A stretch of DNA of 64,000 nt, taken from contig NZ_CP060414.2 in the NCBI RefSeq assembly GCF_014297595.2, forward strand, positions 496,001-560,000, in the 5' to 3' direction. Below, piece after piece: positions 30,104-39,023 of this stretch (position 1 is the first letter of the stretch; each line of letters begins with the position of its first letter). Source of the DNA: Neisseria musculi. Lineage in GTDB: Bacteria; Pseudomonadota; Gammaproteobacteria; Burkholderiales; Neisseriaceae. The notes under the pieces were generated by a model. The model was not told the DNA's origin. It saw nothing but the letters and a program-made list of their open reading frames with translations, and ran no database searches. Both the position numbers and the translations under genes were made by a program.

Positions 30104-30436
30104 ATGATCCAGTCCAACCAAATATCCGTTTCGGCAAAGTGCAGCCATAGAATCCCCTATCTGCTGCCGGTTTTAATGCTCGGCCTGCTGTTTGCGGCCG
30201 ATGCCCAAGCTGCTGCGGGCGGTTTGAGTAAACTGACTGCCGAAGGGAAGGAGTGGGACAAGGCAATTTATGCCTTTATCGGTGTCTGCGCCACCATTTT
30301 CCTGCTTTTCAAAGGCGTTCAGATTTGGGTGAACAAAGGCAGCTGGGGCGACTTCGGCGAAGCCTGTTTGAAGGTGGTGGTGGTCGCGGCCATTCCGACT
30401 TTGGCTGCGTATTTATGGTCTTTATACGGCTCGTAA
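30104..30436 (+). CDS. virB2: VirB2 pilin
   Basis: 110 residues from ATG 30104 (AAAGGAAATCC upstream). A long signal region ends at ADAQAAAGG, giving a mature pilin of ~70 residues. Two hydrophobic segments are seen (AIYAFIGVCATIFLLFKGV and VVVVAAIPTLAAYLW), the VirB2/TrbC arrangement. It would polymerise into the conjugative pilus. Located between virB1 and virB3 as in other VirB operons. Confidence 0.85.
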   Translation: MIQSNQISVSAKCSHRIPYLLPVLMLGLLFAADAQAAAGGLSKLTAEGKEWDKAIYAFIGVCATIFLLFKGVQIWVNKGSWGDFGEACLKVVVVAAIPTLAAYLWSLYGS

Positions 30437-30452
30437 AAAAGAGGATACGGGT

Positions 30453-30851
30453 ATGCACATAGATGATGAATTGCCGGCATACCGGGGCCTTGAGCGTTCG
30501 GCAACGGTGGCCGGTATGCCGATGGTTCCGGTGGTAACGGTAACTGCCGTTCCACTCTTGGTGGCGATGATTCTGCTGCCTTTTATAAAAGTGAAAGCAT
30601 TTTTGGTTCTGCTTTTTTCTTTGCCCTGTTTGGCTTTTATTTACACGCAGACGCAGCAGGACGATCAGGCACTGCGCATCATAGGCCTGTCGGTATTGGG
30701 GGTGCTGCGCCGCCGCAATTACCGGCTGTTCGGCAAAACCAATACGGTTTTGGGCAGCAAATACGGAAGACGCAACGATGATTACCAACGATTTTTTGAA
30801 CAGAATACTGAAAAAACAGCGGGGGCAGGAAGACAGTCTGCCCCGTTATAA
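30453..30851 (+). CDS. virB3: VirB3 inner-membrane protein
   Basis: 132 residues. A short cytoplasmic N-terminus with the family phrase YRGLERSATVAGMP precedes two membrane helices (VVTVTAVPLLVAMILLPF and FLVLLFSLPCLAFIYTQTQ) and the conserved DDQALRIIGLSVLGVLRRRN. Part of the inner-membrane platform with VirB4 and VirB8. Its last 74 bp overlap virB4 in another frame, longer than usual. Confidence 0.85.
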   Translation: MHIDDELPAYRGLERSATVAGMPMVPVVTVTAVPLLVAMILLPFIKVKAFLVLLFSLPCLAFIYTQTQQDDQALRIIGLSVLGVLRRRNYRLFGKTNTVLGSKYGRRNDDYQRFFEQNTEKTAGAGRQSAPL

Positions 30852-33198
30852 GCAGCATGTCGGCGACAAAGTCGTTTTGCTGGAAAACAACCGTGTGGCT
30901 TTTGCCGTCCGCCTCGAGGGAACGCCTTTTGAAGGGGTTGATGATTCAAGCGTTGTGGTCCGGTATCTGAATCTGAACAAAACGCTGGCATCGCTGGGCA
31001 AAGACAAAAGCAGCCGTTTGGGTTTGTGGCTCACCTATTGCCGCAAAAAAGTAGATTTCGAGCGCGAATACGGTTTCCACACGTCTTTTACGCGCGGCTT
31101 TGCGCACAAATATATGGAGAAACTGCGTCGCACCGACTATTTTGAAAACATCTACTACATTACCTGTGTCCTCAAATATGAGGACATCGATGATGCGCTG
31201 GAAGAGGCGGAAGAGTTACTTGAGAAGCTGACCGAACACCTTCAGGATTACGACCCCTATGTGTTAAAGGTTTACCGCAACGAATCGGGCGTGCTGTTTT
31301 CTCAGTTTTACGAATTTATCGGTATGCTTGCCAACGGCACTGACGGACAAATCCCGCTGGGTACGGCCAACGCCTACCGCACCATTCCCACCGCCGATCT
31401 GCACTTTGGCGCGGAGCTTTTGGAAATGCGCTGCCCGGATCGGACCCGTTATGCCACTTTGTATGATCTGAAAGAGTTCGGGCAGACGAAGGCCAAGATT
31501 ATGGTCAATGCCCTGAAGCTGCCGTGCGAATTTGTCTTTACCCAAAGTTTTACCTATATCCGCCCGGCCAAAATGATGAAGCAGATTGACGACCAGCTCA
31601 ACAAACTGGAATCGGTCGGCGATATGGCGCAAAGCCAGCATGAGGAAATGCTGGAAGCCAAAGGCCACCTGGCGGCGGGCGATTTGATGTTCGGCGAATA
31701 CCACGGTGCGTTGGTGGTATTCGGGGAAACGCCGAAAAAAGCCTATTCAAACGGCCAAACTGTAGCCGCCCGCTTCTTAAGCTCGGGCGGTTTCCGTTTT
31801 ATCCGCGCATCGCTCTCGGCCGAATTTACCTTCTTCAGCCAGTTTCCCGGCGCAACCGTCAAACCGAGGCCGTTTCCGAAGGCGACAACCAATATTGCCG
31901 CCTCTTTTCCGATGTTCAATTACGAGCACGGCAAAAGCCGGGGCAACCCTTTGGGGGACGGATCGGCGGTGATGCCGCTGAAAACCGAGGGCAATACGCT
32001 TTATGATTTCAACTTCCACTATACCGCCCCCAACGAAACCGTAACCCAAGGCGAGTATCCGGCCGGCCACACGCTGCTGATGGGCAAAACCGGCACGGGC
32101 AAAACCACCGCACTGGCTGCCATGCTGGCTTTTGCCGAACGCTTCAAACCCTATATTTTCGCGATGGATAAGGATAAAGGGCTGGAAATTTTTATCCGCG
32201 CCATCGGCGGAACCTATTTCCCCATCGATGCCGGTGTTCCGAGCGGCCTGAATCCGTTCCAATGGCCCGATTCGCCCAAGTTGCGCGACTTCCTCTACGA
32301 CTTGGTCGGCTCCTGCGTGCGCCGGCAGAACCAAGACAACACGGTCGAGGAACAAAAGCAGATTCAGATGGCCGTGGATACCGTGATGAATTTGGATTTC
32401 CAACACCGCCGTATGGGGGCTTTGCTGCATTCCGTTCCCCCGTCTGCCGAAGACAACAGCCTGTTTACCCGGCTGGAGGCGTGGTGCGGAAACGGGCGTT
32501 TCGCATGGTGCCTGGACAATCCCCAAAACCGTTTCAACCCCGATGAGTTTTACCGGGTAGGTTTCGATCTCACCGATATTCTGAAAGCCGGTTACCGCCC
32601 CACCGAACCGATACTGGCCTGTATGTTCTACATGAAAAACATCATGCTGGAGCGGGTGGCCGAAAGCCGGGGCGTATTGGCAACCGTGCTGGACGAGTTT
32701 TGGCTGATGGCCAAATACCCGACCACGCAGGATTTCATTATCGACGGTTTGAAAACCGACCGTAAATTGGGCGGGTTCCTGATACTGTCCAGCCAATCGC
32801 CCAAAGATGCCATTAATTCGCCGGTTTTCGACACGGTGGTCGAGCAGACGGTAACGAAAGTGCTGCTGCCCAACCCTGCTGCCGAGTATGAAGGCAATTA
32901 CCGGCGGCTCGGGCTGACGGAGAAAGAGTTTGCCGAAATGCGCAGTCTGGGCGAGAAAAGCCGGCAGTTTTTGGTGAAACAGAATCTCGGCAGTTCCATT
33001 GCCACACTCAACCTCCACAAAATGGATGACGAGATCGCGGTGTTGTCGGGAAATGCGGCCAACGTCCGCATCATGCACAAAGCAATGGAGCGTTGCGGCA
33101 GCGGGCATCCCGATGAATGGCTGCCGGTGTTTCATGAAATGAGAAAGGAGGCAAAAGCCGAACAGGAGAAACAGCAGAAACAGCCGCAGGCTGTATAA
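30778..33198 (+). CDS. virB4: VirB4 secretion ATPase
   Basis: 806 residues. An N-terminal CagE/TrbE-type domain leads to an ATPase core with Walker A LLMGKTGTGKTTAL (~residue 435) and Walker B TVLDEFWLMAKYP (~635). LILSSQSPKDAINSP and the C-terminal GEKSRQFLVKQNLGSS are also family traits. It powers pilus assembly and substrate transfer at the inner membrane. GGAAG lies eight bases before its ATG, which is inside virB3. Confidence 0.95.
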   Translation: MITNDFLNRILKKQRGQEDSLPRYKQHVGDKVVLLENNRVAFAVRLEGTPFEGVDDSSVVVRYLNLNKTLASLGKDKSSRLGLWLTYCRKKVDFEREYGFHTSFTRGFAHKYMEKLRRTDYFENIYYITCVLKYEDIDDALEEAEELLEKLTEHLQDYDPYVLKVYRNESGVLFSQFYEFIGMLANGTDGQIPLGTANAYRTIPTADLHFGAELLEMRCPDRTRYATLYDLKEFGQTKAKIMVNALKLPCEFVFTQSFTYIRPAKMMKQIDDQLNKLESVGDMAQSQHEEMLEAKGHLAAGDLMFGEYHGALVVFGETPKKAYSNGQTVAARFLSSGGFRFIRASLSAEFTFFSQFPGATVKPRPFPKATTNIAASFPMFNYEHGKSRGNPLGDGSAVMPLKTEGNTLYDFNFHYTAPNETVTQGEYPAGHTLLMGKTGTGKTTALAAMLAFAERFKPYIFAMDKDKGLEIFIRAIGGTYFPIDAGVPSGLNPFQWPDSPKLRDFLYDLVGSCVRRQNQDNTVEEQKQIQMAVDTVMNLDFQHRRMGALLHSVPPSAEDNSLFTRLEAWCGNGRFAWCLDNPQNRFNPDEFYRVGFDLTDILKAGYRPTEPILACMFYMKNIMLERVAESRGVLATVLDEFWLMAKYPTTQDFIIDGLKTDRKLGGFLILSSQSPKDAINSPVFDTVVEQTVTKVLLPNPAAEYEGNYRRLGLTEKEFAEMRSLGEKSRQFLVKQNLGSSIATLNLHKMDDEIAVLSGNAANVRIMHKAMERCGSGHPDEWLPVFHEMRKEAKAEQEKQQKQPQAV

Positions 33199-33207
33199 AC
33201 AGAGCAG

Positions 33208-33233
33208 AGGCCGTCTGAAGTTTCAGACGGCCT
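33208..33233. terminator. DUS inverted pair between virB4 and virB5
   Basis: Tight inverted uptake pair with a 2-nt loop. If it terminates transcription, virB5 onward would need a promoter or read-through. Confidence 0.6.
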
Positions 33234-33293
33234 TGTGTTTTTTATCCGCCGCATGATGCGGCTTTTTTCCTTGTAACAGAAGGAGCTGACTTT

Positions 33294-33959
33294 ATGAAGA
33301 TACAAAAACCCAAAAGAACGGCTATCGCCGTTTTGTTGTCTGCGGGGCTGTCCGTAACCGGCCTTTCCCCTGCTGTTGCCGGCGGCATTCCTGTATTTGA
33401 CAGTGCCGGCGTGGCCCAAGCCGTTCAGCAGGTTATCCACTTGAAACAGCAGATTGAGAATCAGGTTGCCCAGCTCAAGGAGCTTCAAAGCCAGGTCAAG
33501 GCTTTGACGGGCAGCCGTAATTTGGGTGAGTTGGCCAAAAATATTGCCCTTGACCATGTTCCTGAAGAGTGGAAAGCAGTTTATGGCGATATTAAAAATT
33601 TAGACACCAAAGCCATCACAGGCAAGGACCGCTATAAGCATACCAACGCGGCTGATGCTTTGGTTAAAAGTTATAAACAGGCAGCTAAAACAGTCGCCGA
33701 TACAGTAAAACGGTTTAAAACGATTGAACAGTTGTCCCGACAAATCAATCTGACACAAGATGCCAAAGCTGCCGCCGATTTACAGAACCGTATTTCAATC
33801 GAACAGTCTAAAATTACAACGAATCAAGTGATGCTGGATATGGCTATGAAACTAGCAGAGCAGCAGGAGAAAATCCAAATGGTTCAACAGCAAAATATTA
33901 TTGCCTGTCAGATTCAGGCAAAGTCAAAGGCAGAGCGTAAAGAATGCGGCTCTATTTGA
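33294..33959 (+). CDS. virB5: VirB5 minor pilin / adhesin-like protein
   Basis: 221 residues, GAAGGAG upstream. A signal peptide ends near ...SPAVAGG, followed by GIPVFDSAGVAQAVQQVIHLKQQIENQVAQLKELQSQ, a coiled-coil beginning typical of VirB5/TrbJ. The rest is helical, with a Cys pair near the C-terminus (IACQIQAKSKAERKECGS). VirB5 sits at the pilus tip. From about 33,590 the codon use becomes more AT-rich than in the 5' third, so a recombination joint within the gene is possible. Confidence 0.85.
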   Translation: MKIQKPKRTAIAVLLSAGLSVTGLSPAVAGGIPVFDSAGVAQAVQQVIHLKQQIENQVAQLKELQSQVKALTGSRNLGELAKNIALDHVPEEWKAVYGDIKNLDTKAITGKDRYKHTNAADALVKSYKQAAKTVADTVKRFKTIEQLSRQINLTQDAKAAADLQNRISIEQSKITTNQVMLDMAMKLAEQQEKIQMVQQQNIIACQIQAKSKAERKECGSI

Positions 33960-34033
33960 CGGCCTTGTTTTAATTTGCAAACCAAAGGAGCCGCTGTCCA
34001 AATCAGCGGCTTCAGCGTATAAAGTGAAATGTT

Positions 34034-34993
34034 ATGGCTGAGAAATCAACGTTTTTTGTCGATATGACACAATTTGTTACAGACAGTATGGGAACCAATC
34101 TGTTTGAATCTGCCGGCAACCTTATCTCCAATATCGCTCCGGTTTTTTCAACCATGTTCGGTATCTACCTTCTGATGGTCGCGTTTTCATATTGGCATGG
34201 AGGCGGTATTGACGAGATGTTTGTTGATTTTGCCAAGCGTATGGTTGCTTGTTGTTTCTTGGTGGCTTTGGCTTTCAATGCCTCTTATTACAGTGAACTT
34301 GCCAACCTGATTTATGTCTTACCCGATGAGCTGGCTAAAGCATTCGGCAGCGGGGAATACTCCGGCGGCGCATTGGATAAGGTTGTAGATGATGTAAACA
34401 CGGTAACGGACAGGTTGGAAGTTCAGCAGGGTAATACGGGTCTGAATTTTGGTTTGAGTGTGAGGTATCTTGTGGTTATCTGGGAAATCCGAATCGCAAT
34501 GGGTCTATTATTGGCAGTTCTTTTTGCTTTTTATATTTTAGCGAAAGTATCGCTGGCATTGGTACTGATGATGGGGCCGCTGTTTATTGCATTCGGTTTG
34601 TTTCCCGCTACCCGCCAATATGCTATGAACTGGATAGGCCAATGTATGAATTATGTATTTAATGTTGTGCTGCTTTCTTTGGTTGGAACAATGATGTTGG
34701 CCTTTATTGGAAGGTTTGTCGATATCATGGGCGTAAATGATCTTGGCAGCGGAATAGCATTCGGCAGTATTTTATTTTTTACATTAATTGTTTTTGTTCT
34801 GCTATGCTGGCAGACACCGTCTTTGGCATCGGCACTGACCGGTGGTGCCACGCTTCAAGGTTCGGTCCGTACCATTTACAATATGGCACGCAAGGGGTTG
34901 TCTAAAGCAGGGTATGGGGCAACGAAAGCCAAAGACAAGGTCAAGGATACATGGAACAAACACCGAAGCGGGGGCAACATCAAAAAATCTTAA
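34034..34993 (+). CDS. virB6: VirB6 polytopic inner-membrane protein
   Basis: 319 residues with about six membrane segments: NIAPVFSTMFGIYLLMVAFSY, MVACCFLVALAFNASYY, IAMGLLLAVLFAFYILAKV, ALVLMMGPLFIAFGLF, YVFNVVLLSLVGTMMLAFI and SILFFTLIVFVLLCWQ. The central MMGPLFIAFGLFPATR and SLASALTGG phrases are typical of TrbL/VirB6. It forms part of the inner-membrane channel. The Lys-rich tail is cytoplasmic. Base composition is more AT-rich than in virB4 or virB8. Confidence 0.88.
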   Translation: MAEKSTFFVDMTQFVTDSMGTNLFESAGNLISNIAPVFSTMFGIYLLMVAFSYWHGGGIDEMFVDFAKRMVACCFLVALAFNASYYSELANLIYVLPDELAKAFGSGEYSGGALDKVVDDVNTVTDRLEVQQGNTGLNFGLSVRYLVVIWEIRIAMGLLLAVLFAFYILAKVSLALVLMMGPLFIAFGLFPATRQYAMNWIGQCMNYVFNVVLLSLVGTMMLAFIGRFVDIMGVNDLGSGIAFGSILFFTLIVFVLLCWQTPSLASALTGGATLQGSVRTIYNMARKGLSKAGYGATKAKDKVKDTWNKHRSGGNIKKS

Positions 34994-35012
34994 CATCCAC
35001 GGAGGATTGAAA

Positions 35013-35453
35013 ATGGATCATAACGATGTCCGCAAGGGTATATTACAGGCCAAGCTGATAGAAGATACCAGCGGCCTGCTTTGGGCTGAAATGCTGTTTG
35101 CGCCGCTGTTGCTGGCCGTTACTGCAGAGAGGCTTGACATATTTCCCGACCCTACGGGAGGGTTGTTGGTGTTTTTAGGTGTTGGCTTTTTTTCGTTTGT
35201 ATTTTTTCTGTGGTGTTCTTGGCATAGCAGACCCCGCTTTTGGATGGCGGTTTTCTTCAGCTGCATATGGGCGTATGCTTTTTGGTGGCTGTTCGGGCTG
35301 ATTTCTGACGATAAGCCGTTTTCGGAATACCCCAGCCTGTCCCATTTTCTTGTTTATTACGGACTTCGTTCCATTCCTTCCGTTATTATTTTTATTATCA
35401 CCATGATTGCCCATTTTAGCGATTTTCAATGGATGGATGATGTTTCCAGCTAA
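35013..35453 (+). CDS. uncharacterised membrane protein in the virB operon
   Basis: 146 residues from ATG 35013 with GGAGG upstream. Four hydrophobic segments (MLFAPLLLAVTAERL, LLVFLGVGFFSFVFFLWC, FWMAVFFSCIWAYAFWWLFG and SVIIFIITMIAHF). I do not recognise a family. Its place between virB6 and virB7 suggests an accessory role in the secretion system or in surface or entry exclusion, which often maps here; that is inference. Confidence 0.7.
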   Translation: MDHNDVRKGILQAKLIEDTSGLLWAEMLFAPLLLAVTAERLDIFPDPTGGLLVFLGVGFFSFVFFLWCSWHSRPRFWMAVFFSCIWAYAFWWLFGLISDDKPFSEYPSLSHFLVYYGLRSIPSVIIFIITMIAHFSDFQWMDDVSS

Positions 35454-35469
35454 CTGAAAGGAATTTACT

Positions 35470-35949
35470 ATGTTATTAAAATTCAATGCAACATTATTAT
35501 CGGTCGGTATTTTTCTACTTTCCGGCTGTGCAGAATTGAACAGCGGCTTGGCACAGGTAAACAGTGCGCTGGGCAGTATTAACGGCAGCTTGTCGGGCAA
35601 CAGCGCTCTCTCAATGGGAGGTAAATCCATTCCTGACAAGCAGACGGCGGTCTATATTTTGAAAAATATGAAAATATCCGAGACATCCGCTTTTAATAGC
35701 GAAGGTACCGGTTATGGTAAAGGCCGCCGCTTGACAGGCGAGGCGTATAATAAAACAGGCAAACTGATAAGATTGACTGTTTCCATTCCAATCTATGACA
35801 AGGGCGGTTTCCGCGAAGGAGCCTTATGGGGAGAAATTACCCTTTCTCCGAAAGAAAAAAAGCGGTTTGAGTTTGAAACCCATACGGCCATACCTGAAGG
35901 CGGAAAACTGGACTTGAATAAATTTGAAGTCAGCCGGGAAACATTCTGA
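35470..35949 (+). CDS. uncharacterised lipoprotein in the virB operon
   Basis: 159 residues; AAAGGAA precedes the ATG. A clear lipobox LLSGC at residues ~17-21 predicts a lipid-anchored protein. The mature part contains GKSIPDKQTAVYILKNMKIS and a compact beta-rich end (RLTVSIPIYDKGGFREGALWGEITLSP). Family not recognised. It could be an entry-exclusion lipoprotein or an envelope accessory of the secretion system; position is the only evidence. AT-rich like its two upstream neighbours. Confidence 0.7.
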   Translation: MLLKFNATLLSVGIFLLSGCAELNSGLAQVNSALGSINGSLSGNSALSMGGKSIPDKQTAVYILKNMKISETSAFNSEGTGYGKGRRLTGEAYNKTGKLIRLTVSIPIYDKGGFREGALWGEITLSPKEKKRFEFETHTAIPEGGKLDLNKFEVSRETF

Positions 35950-36008
35950 TTTTTTAAACATACTGAAACGCTTCCTACCGGAAGCGTTTTTCTTTTGGAG
36001 ACTCCATC

Positions 36009-36128
36009 ATGCAGAAACTGTTTTTGGTTTTGCTGGCCGCAGGTTTGGCGGCGGCCTGCTCGCACAGCCCCAAGAAGCCGCACGGAACGGCTTTTCCGAT
36101 TAACCCCGCTTATCAGGAAAGAAATTAA
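36009..36128 (+). CDS. virB7: VirB7-like small lipoprotein
   Basis: 39 residues, starting at ATG 36009 with TTTTGGAG upstream. The sequence begins MQKLFLVLLAAGLAAAC, with the lipobox LAAAC and cleavage before Cys17; the mature part is only 23 residues (CSHSPKKPHGTAFPINP...). VirB7 anchors and stabilises VirB9 in the outer-membrane core. Its stop lies one base before the virB8 ATG. Its size, lipobox and position immediately before virB8 support the call. Confidence 0.8.
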   Translation: MQKLFLVLLAAGLAAACSHSPKKPHGTAFPINPAYQERN

Positions 36129-36129
36129 A

Positions 36130-36867
36130 ATGGGTTGGTTCAGCAGAAAAGGCAAAAACGGCCAGGCCCGTTTGAAAGAACAGAGGCCTAAAACACCTTA
36201 TAAGGAAAGTATCGGATTTATTCAGGCGGCCAAAGCGTTTGAAAAATCGGAAAACGACAATATCCGCAAGCGTGAAAAACTGGCATGGTTTGTTGCCGGT
36301 GCCGCCGGGCTGACGGCCGTGGCTTCGGCTTTCGCCGTGACCGCCATGCAGCCGCTGGTGCGCGTGGAACCCTATATTATGCTGGTGGACATGAATACAG
36401 GCAAAACCAACGTCATCACCACATTAGAGCACAAAACCCTCTCCAACAACAAAGAGCTGAACAAGCACTTTTTGGGCCGTTACGTCATCAACCGCGAAGG
36501 TTATGACTGGTACACCGTCCAAACCACTTACGATACCGTAATGGCGATGAGCGGGACGCAGGAGCAGGCACGGTTCACCAAACCGTTCCACGACGGGGTC
36601 GGTCCCGATAGCGTGCTGGCCGACAAATACCGTGTGAAAGTCGATATCAAATCCGTTTCATTTGTCGGCGATACCGCCCAGGTCCGCTTTACCAAAACAA
36701 CATTGCCGGTCGTGCCCGCATCGGGCGAAGCACCGGCTGCCCAACACCTGATTGCCACCATTGCCTATCACTATGACAATCCGCCGCTCAAAGAAGAAGA
36801 GCGGGAATACAACCCGACCGGATTTGTTGTCGATTCGTATCAGGTGGAAGTGGAGAATGCGCCATGA
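36130..36867 (+). CDS. virB8: VirB8 bitopic inner-membrane protein
   Basis: 245 residues from ATG 36130, one base after the virB7 stop; a longer upstream frame overlaps virB7 and is not needed. A cytoplasmic N-terminus, one membrane helix (LAWFVAGAAGLTAVASAFAV) and a periplasmic domain with VEPYIMLVDMNTGKT, REGYDWYTVQTTYD and NPTGFVVDSYQVE match VirB8. It links the inner-membrane complex and the channel. The stop overlaps the virB9 start (ATGA). Confidence 0.92.
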   Translation: MGWFSRKGKNGQARLKEQRPKTPYKESIGFIQAAKAFEKSENDNIRKREKLAWFVAGAAGLTAVASAFAVTAMQPLVRVEPYIMLVDMNTGKTNVITTLEHKTLSNNKELNKHFLGRYVINREGYDWYTVQTTYDTVMAMSGTQEQARFTKPFHDGVGPDSVLADKYRVKVDIKSVSFVGDTAQVRFTKTTLPVVPASGEAPAAQHLIATIAYHYDNPPLKEEEREYNPTGFVVDSYQVEVENAP

Positions 36868-37685
36868 TCAACAAAACCCTTTTACTGTCCGGCATTGCAG
36901 CCGGTTTTTTTTCGCTCTCCGTCCAGGCAGCGGCCGTTCCGAAGGGAACAGCCTATGACCGCCGTATCCAATATACGGATTACAACCCGGACAACGTGGT
37001 CGTGATCCGCGCCCAAGCCGGCAGGGCCGTGTTGGTCCAGTTGGCGCCAGACGAGCGTTTGAGCGGCGGCAGCCAGGGTTTGGCTGCCGGCAATACCGGT
37101 GCATGGCATTTGAATGTATCCGGCAACAATATTTTTTTCAAACCCAAAGCCGCATCGCCCCAAACCAATCTGCTGATTACCACCAATAAGCGGACTTATG
37201 CTTTCGATTTGCAGATGGCAGGTAAAAACCGCCCGCCCACCTATATTTTGCGGTTCCGCTATCCGGAAGACATCCGCAAGCGGCAAGATGCGGCGCAGCG
37301 CAAACGCCGCGAAGCACAGGCCTTGAATGATCTGTATCCCGACAGCAGCCGCGGTTTCCGAAATTCCGACTATTGGGGTTTCGGCGCGAAGTCGCTGCGG
37401 CCGTCTGAAATGTGGGACGACGGCCGTTTTACTTATCTCAGGTTTAACGACGGCCGCGAAATGCCCACGGTCTTTAAAGTGTCTGACGATGGAACCGAAT
37501 CCACCGTAAACAGCCATGTGGATAAGGACACTCTGGTAGTCCACGCCACCTCTGCTTTGTTTTACCTGCGCCTGGGCAAAAAGGTGCTGGGTGTCGAAAA
37601 CCGCAGCTATGACGGCAAGGGCAGATTCAACTATCGGGGAACCACCGTTCCCGGCGCAATCCGTATGAAAAAGGAGGGCAAATAA
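36864..37685 (+). CDS. virB9: VirB9 outer-membrane-core protein
   Basis: 273 residues with a signal peptide (MINKTLLLSGIAAGFFSLSVQA). The N-terminal domain has YDRRIQYTDYNPDNVVVIRAQ, and the C-terminal domain has FRNSDYWGFGAKSLRPSEMWDDGRFTYLRF, both characteristic of VirB9/TrbG. It forms the periplasmic/outer-membrane core with VirB7 and VirB10. Translationally coupled on both sides (ATGA with virB8, TAATG with virB10). Confidence 0.94.
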   Translation: MINKTLLLSGIAAGFFSLSVQAAAVPKGTAYDRRIQYTDYNPDNVVVIRAQAGRAVLVQLAPDERLSGGSQGLAAGNTGAWHLNVSGNNIFFKPKAASPQTNLLITTNKRTYAFDLQMAGKNRPPTYILRFRYPEDIRKRQDAAQRKRREAQALNDLYPDSSRGFRNSDYWGFGAKSLRPSEMWDDGRFTYLRFNDGREMPTVFKVSDDGTESTVNSHVDKDTLVVHATSALFYLRLGKKVLGVENRSYDGKGRFNYRGTTVPGAIRMKKEGK

Positions 37686-38976
37686 TGAACTTGGATCCGA
37701 ACAGTATCAATACCGGGCCCGACAATGAAGCCAATACCATCGAGCCGTCCCATCTCCCTCAAAATGAGAGCCGTCATGAAACACCGGATGACGGAGACTT
37801 CCGTGTACGGAATCTGAGCGAGCAGGTTAAAACGCCGGAAGCGGAACGCGGTATCCCCCGTGATTTGAGCGTCCGTAAAATTTCCACCATGAAAAAGGTG
37901 GCGGTTTTGGTGTTGGGGCTGTTTGCCGTCGGGTTTATTTCTGCGGGTGTGATGCGCTACGGTGCGGGTTGGTTTGCAAAAGAACCCAAACCCGAGCAGC
38001 CGCAGGCGGTTTCCGCAAACACAAACCGCCACAACTTCGCCAAAAGCCAGCAAGAACGGCTGGCTTCGGAGATTGAGATTGTCGAAAAAGCGGTATCCGA
38101 ACCCGAAACCGCGCCCGCACCACCGCCGGAGATTGTCCCGCAGTCTCCCGAACCGGTGCCGGCCGCAAGCGAACCGCCGCCGGACTTGCGTTTGAACAGT
38201 CCGTTGATGTTTGACGGAAACGGAGGCCGTGCCGCCGAAGATGCCGTTGCCGGCGCGGTGGATGCCGTTGGCGCAGACGGTTCTTCTGCCCTGCCCGGAG
38301 ATTTGTCTGAAACGGATGGCGCGGCCGGTAACGGCAGAGAACAGGGTTTGTCCGCCCGGTTGGGCGGCTCGATGTTCACGCCGGCCGTTGCCCGACAACG
38401 CGGCAGTTTGGATTTTCTGCTCGGGCGCAGCACCGGTATCCCGTGCGGCCTGCTGACCCGTATCGTAACCACCCACCCGGGCATCACCAAATGCCAAGTA
38501 TTGGATGACGTCTATTCGGCCAACGGCAAAGTATTGCTGGTTGAAAAAGGATCGGTCATCCACGGAGAACAGCAATCCGCCCTGATGCAGGGGCAGACTA
38601 GAGTTTTTGCCGCGTGGACCACCCTGGAAACGCCCAACGGCATCACCGTCGTCATCGACAGTTTGGGTGCCGATCCACTGGGCGCTCCGGCCATCTGGCA
38701 CGGGTAAACAACCACTTTTGGAAGCGCATCGGCGGGGCGGTCATGATCAGCATGATAGACGATGCCGTCAATGCCTACGGCCGCCGCCGCAATGGTTCTT
38801 CCAACGTGTCTTTTGATTCGACCACCGAATCGGCACAGGATATCGCTACAGAAGTGTTGAAAAACACCATCAATATCCCGCCGACCGGCTATGTGAACCA
38901 AGGAGAGCGCATCATGGTGTACGTTGCCCGCGATGTCGATTTCAGCCGTGTTTACGAGGTGGTAGGTACCGACTGA
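37685..38976 (+). pseudogene. virB10: VirB10 with a single-base frameshift near the C-terminus
   Basis: The first frame gives 340 residues: a cytoplasmic N-terminus, a membrane helix (KVAVLVLGLFAVGFISAGV), a Pro-rich stretch and the TrbI/VirB10 beta domain (TPAVARQRGSLDFLLGRSTGIPCGLLTRIV ... ADPLGAP). It then stops at 38705-38707. The missing end (ARVNNHFWKRIGGAVMISMIDD ... YVARDVDFSRVYEVVG) continues in the -1 frame to 38976. Restoring one base, e.g. one G in the CCGGCC at ~38,690, joins them. VirB10 is essential for transfer, so either the element is transfer-defective or this is a sequencing error. Confidence 0.85.
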
Positions 38977-39023
38977 ACCCACCGCCGCGCCAACCGGCGT
39001 GGCGGTTTTCTTTGAAAAAAGCG

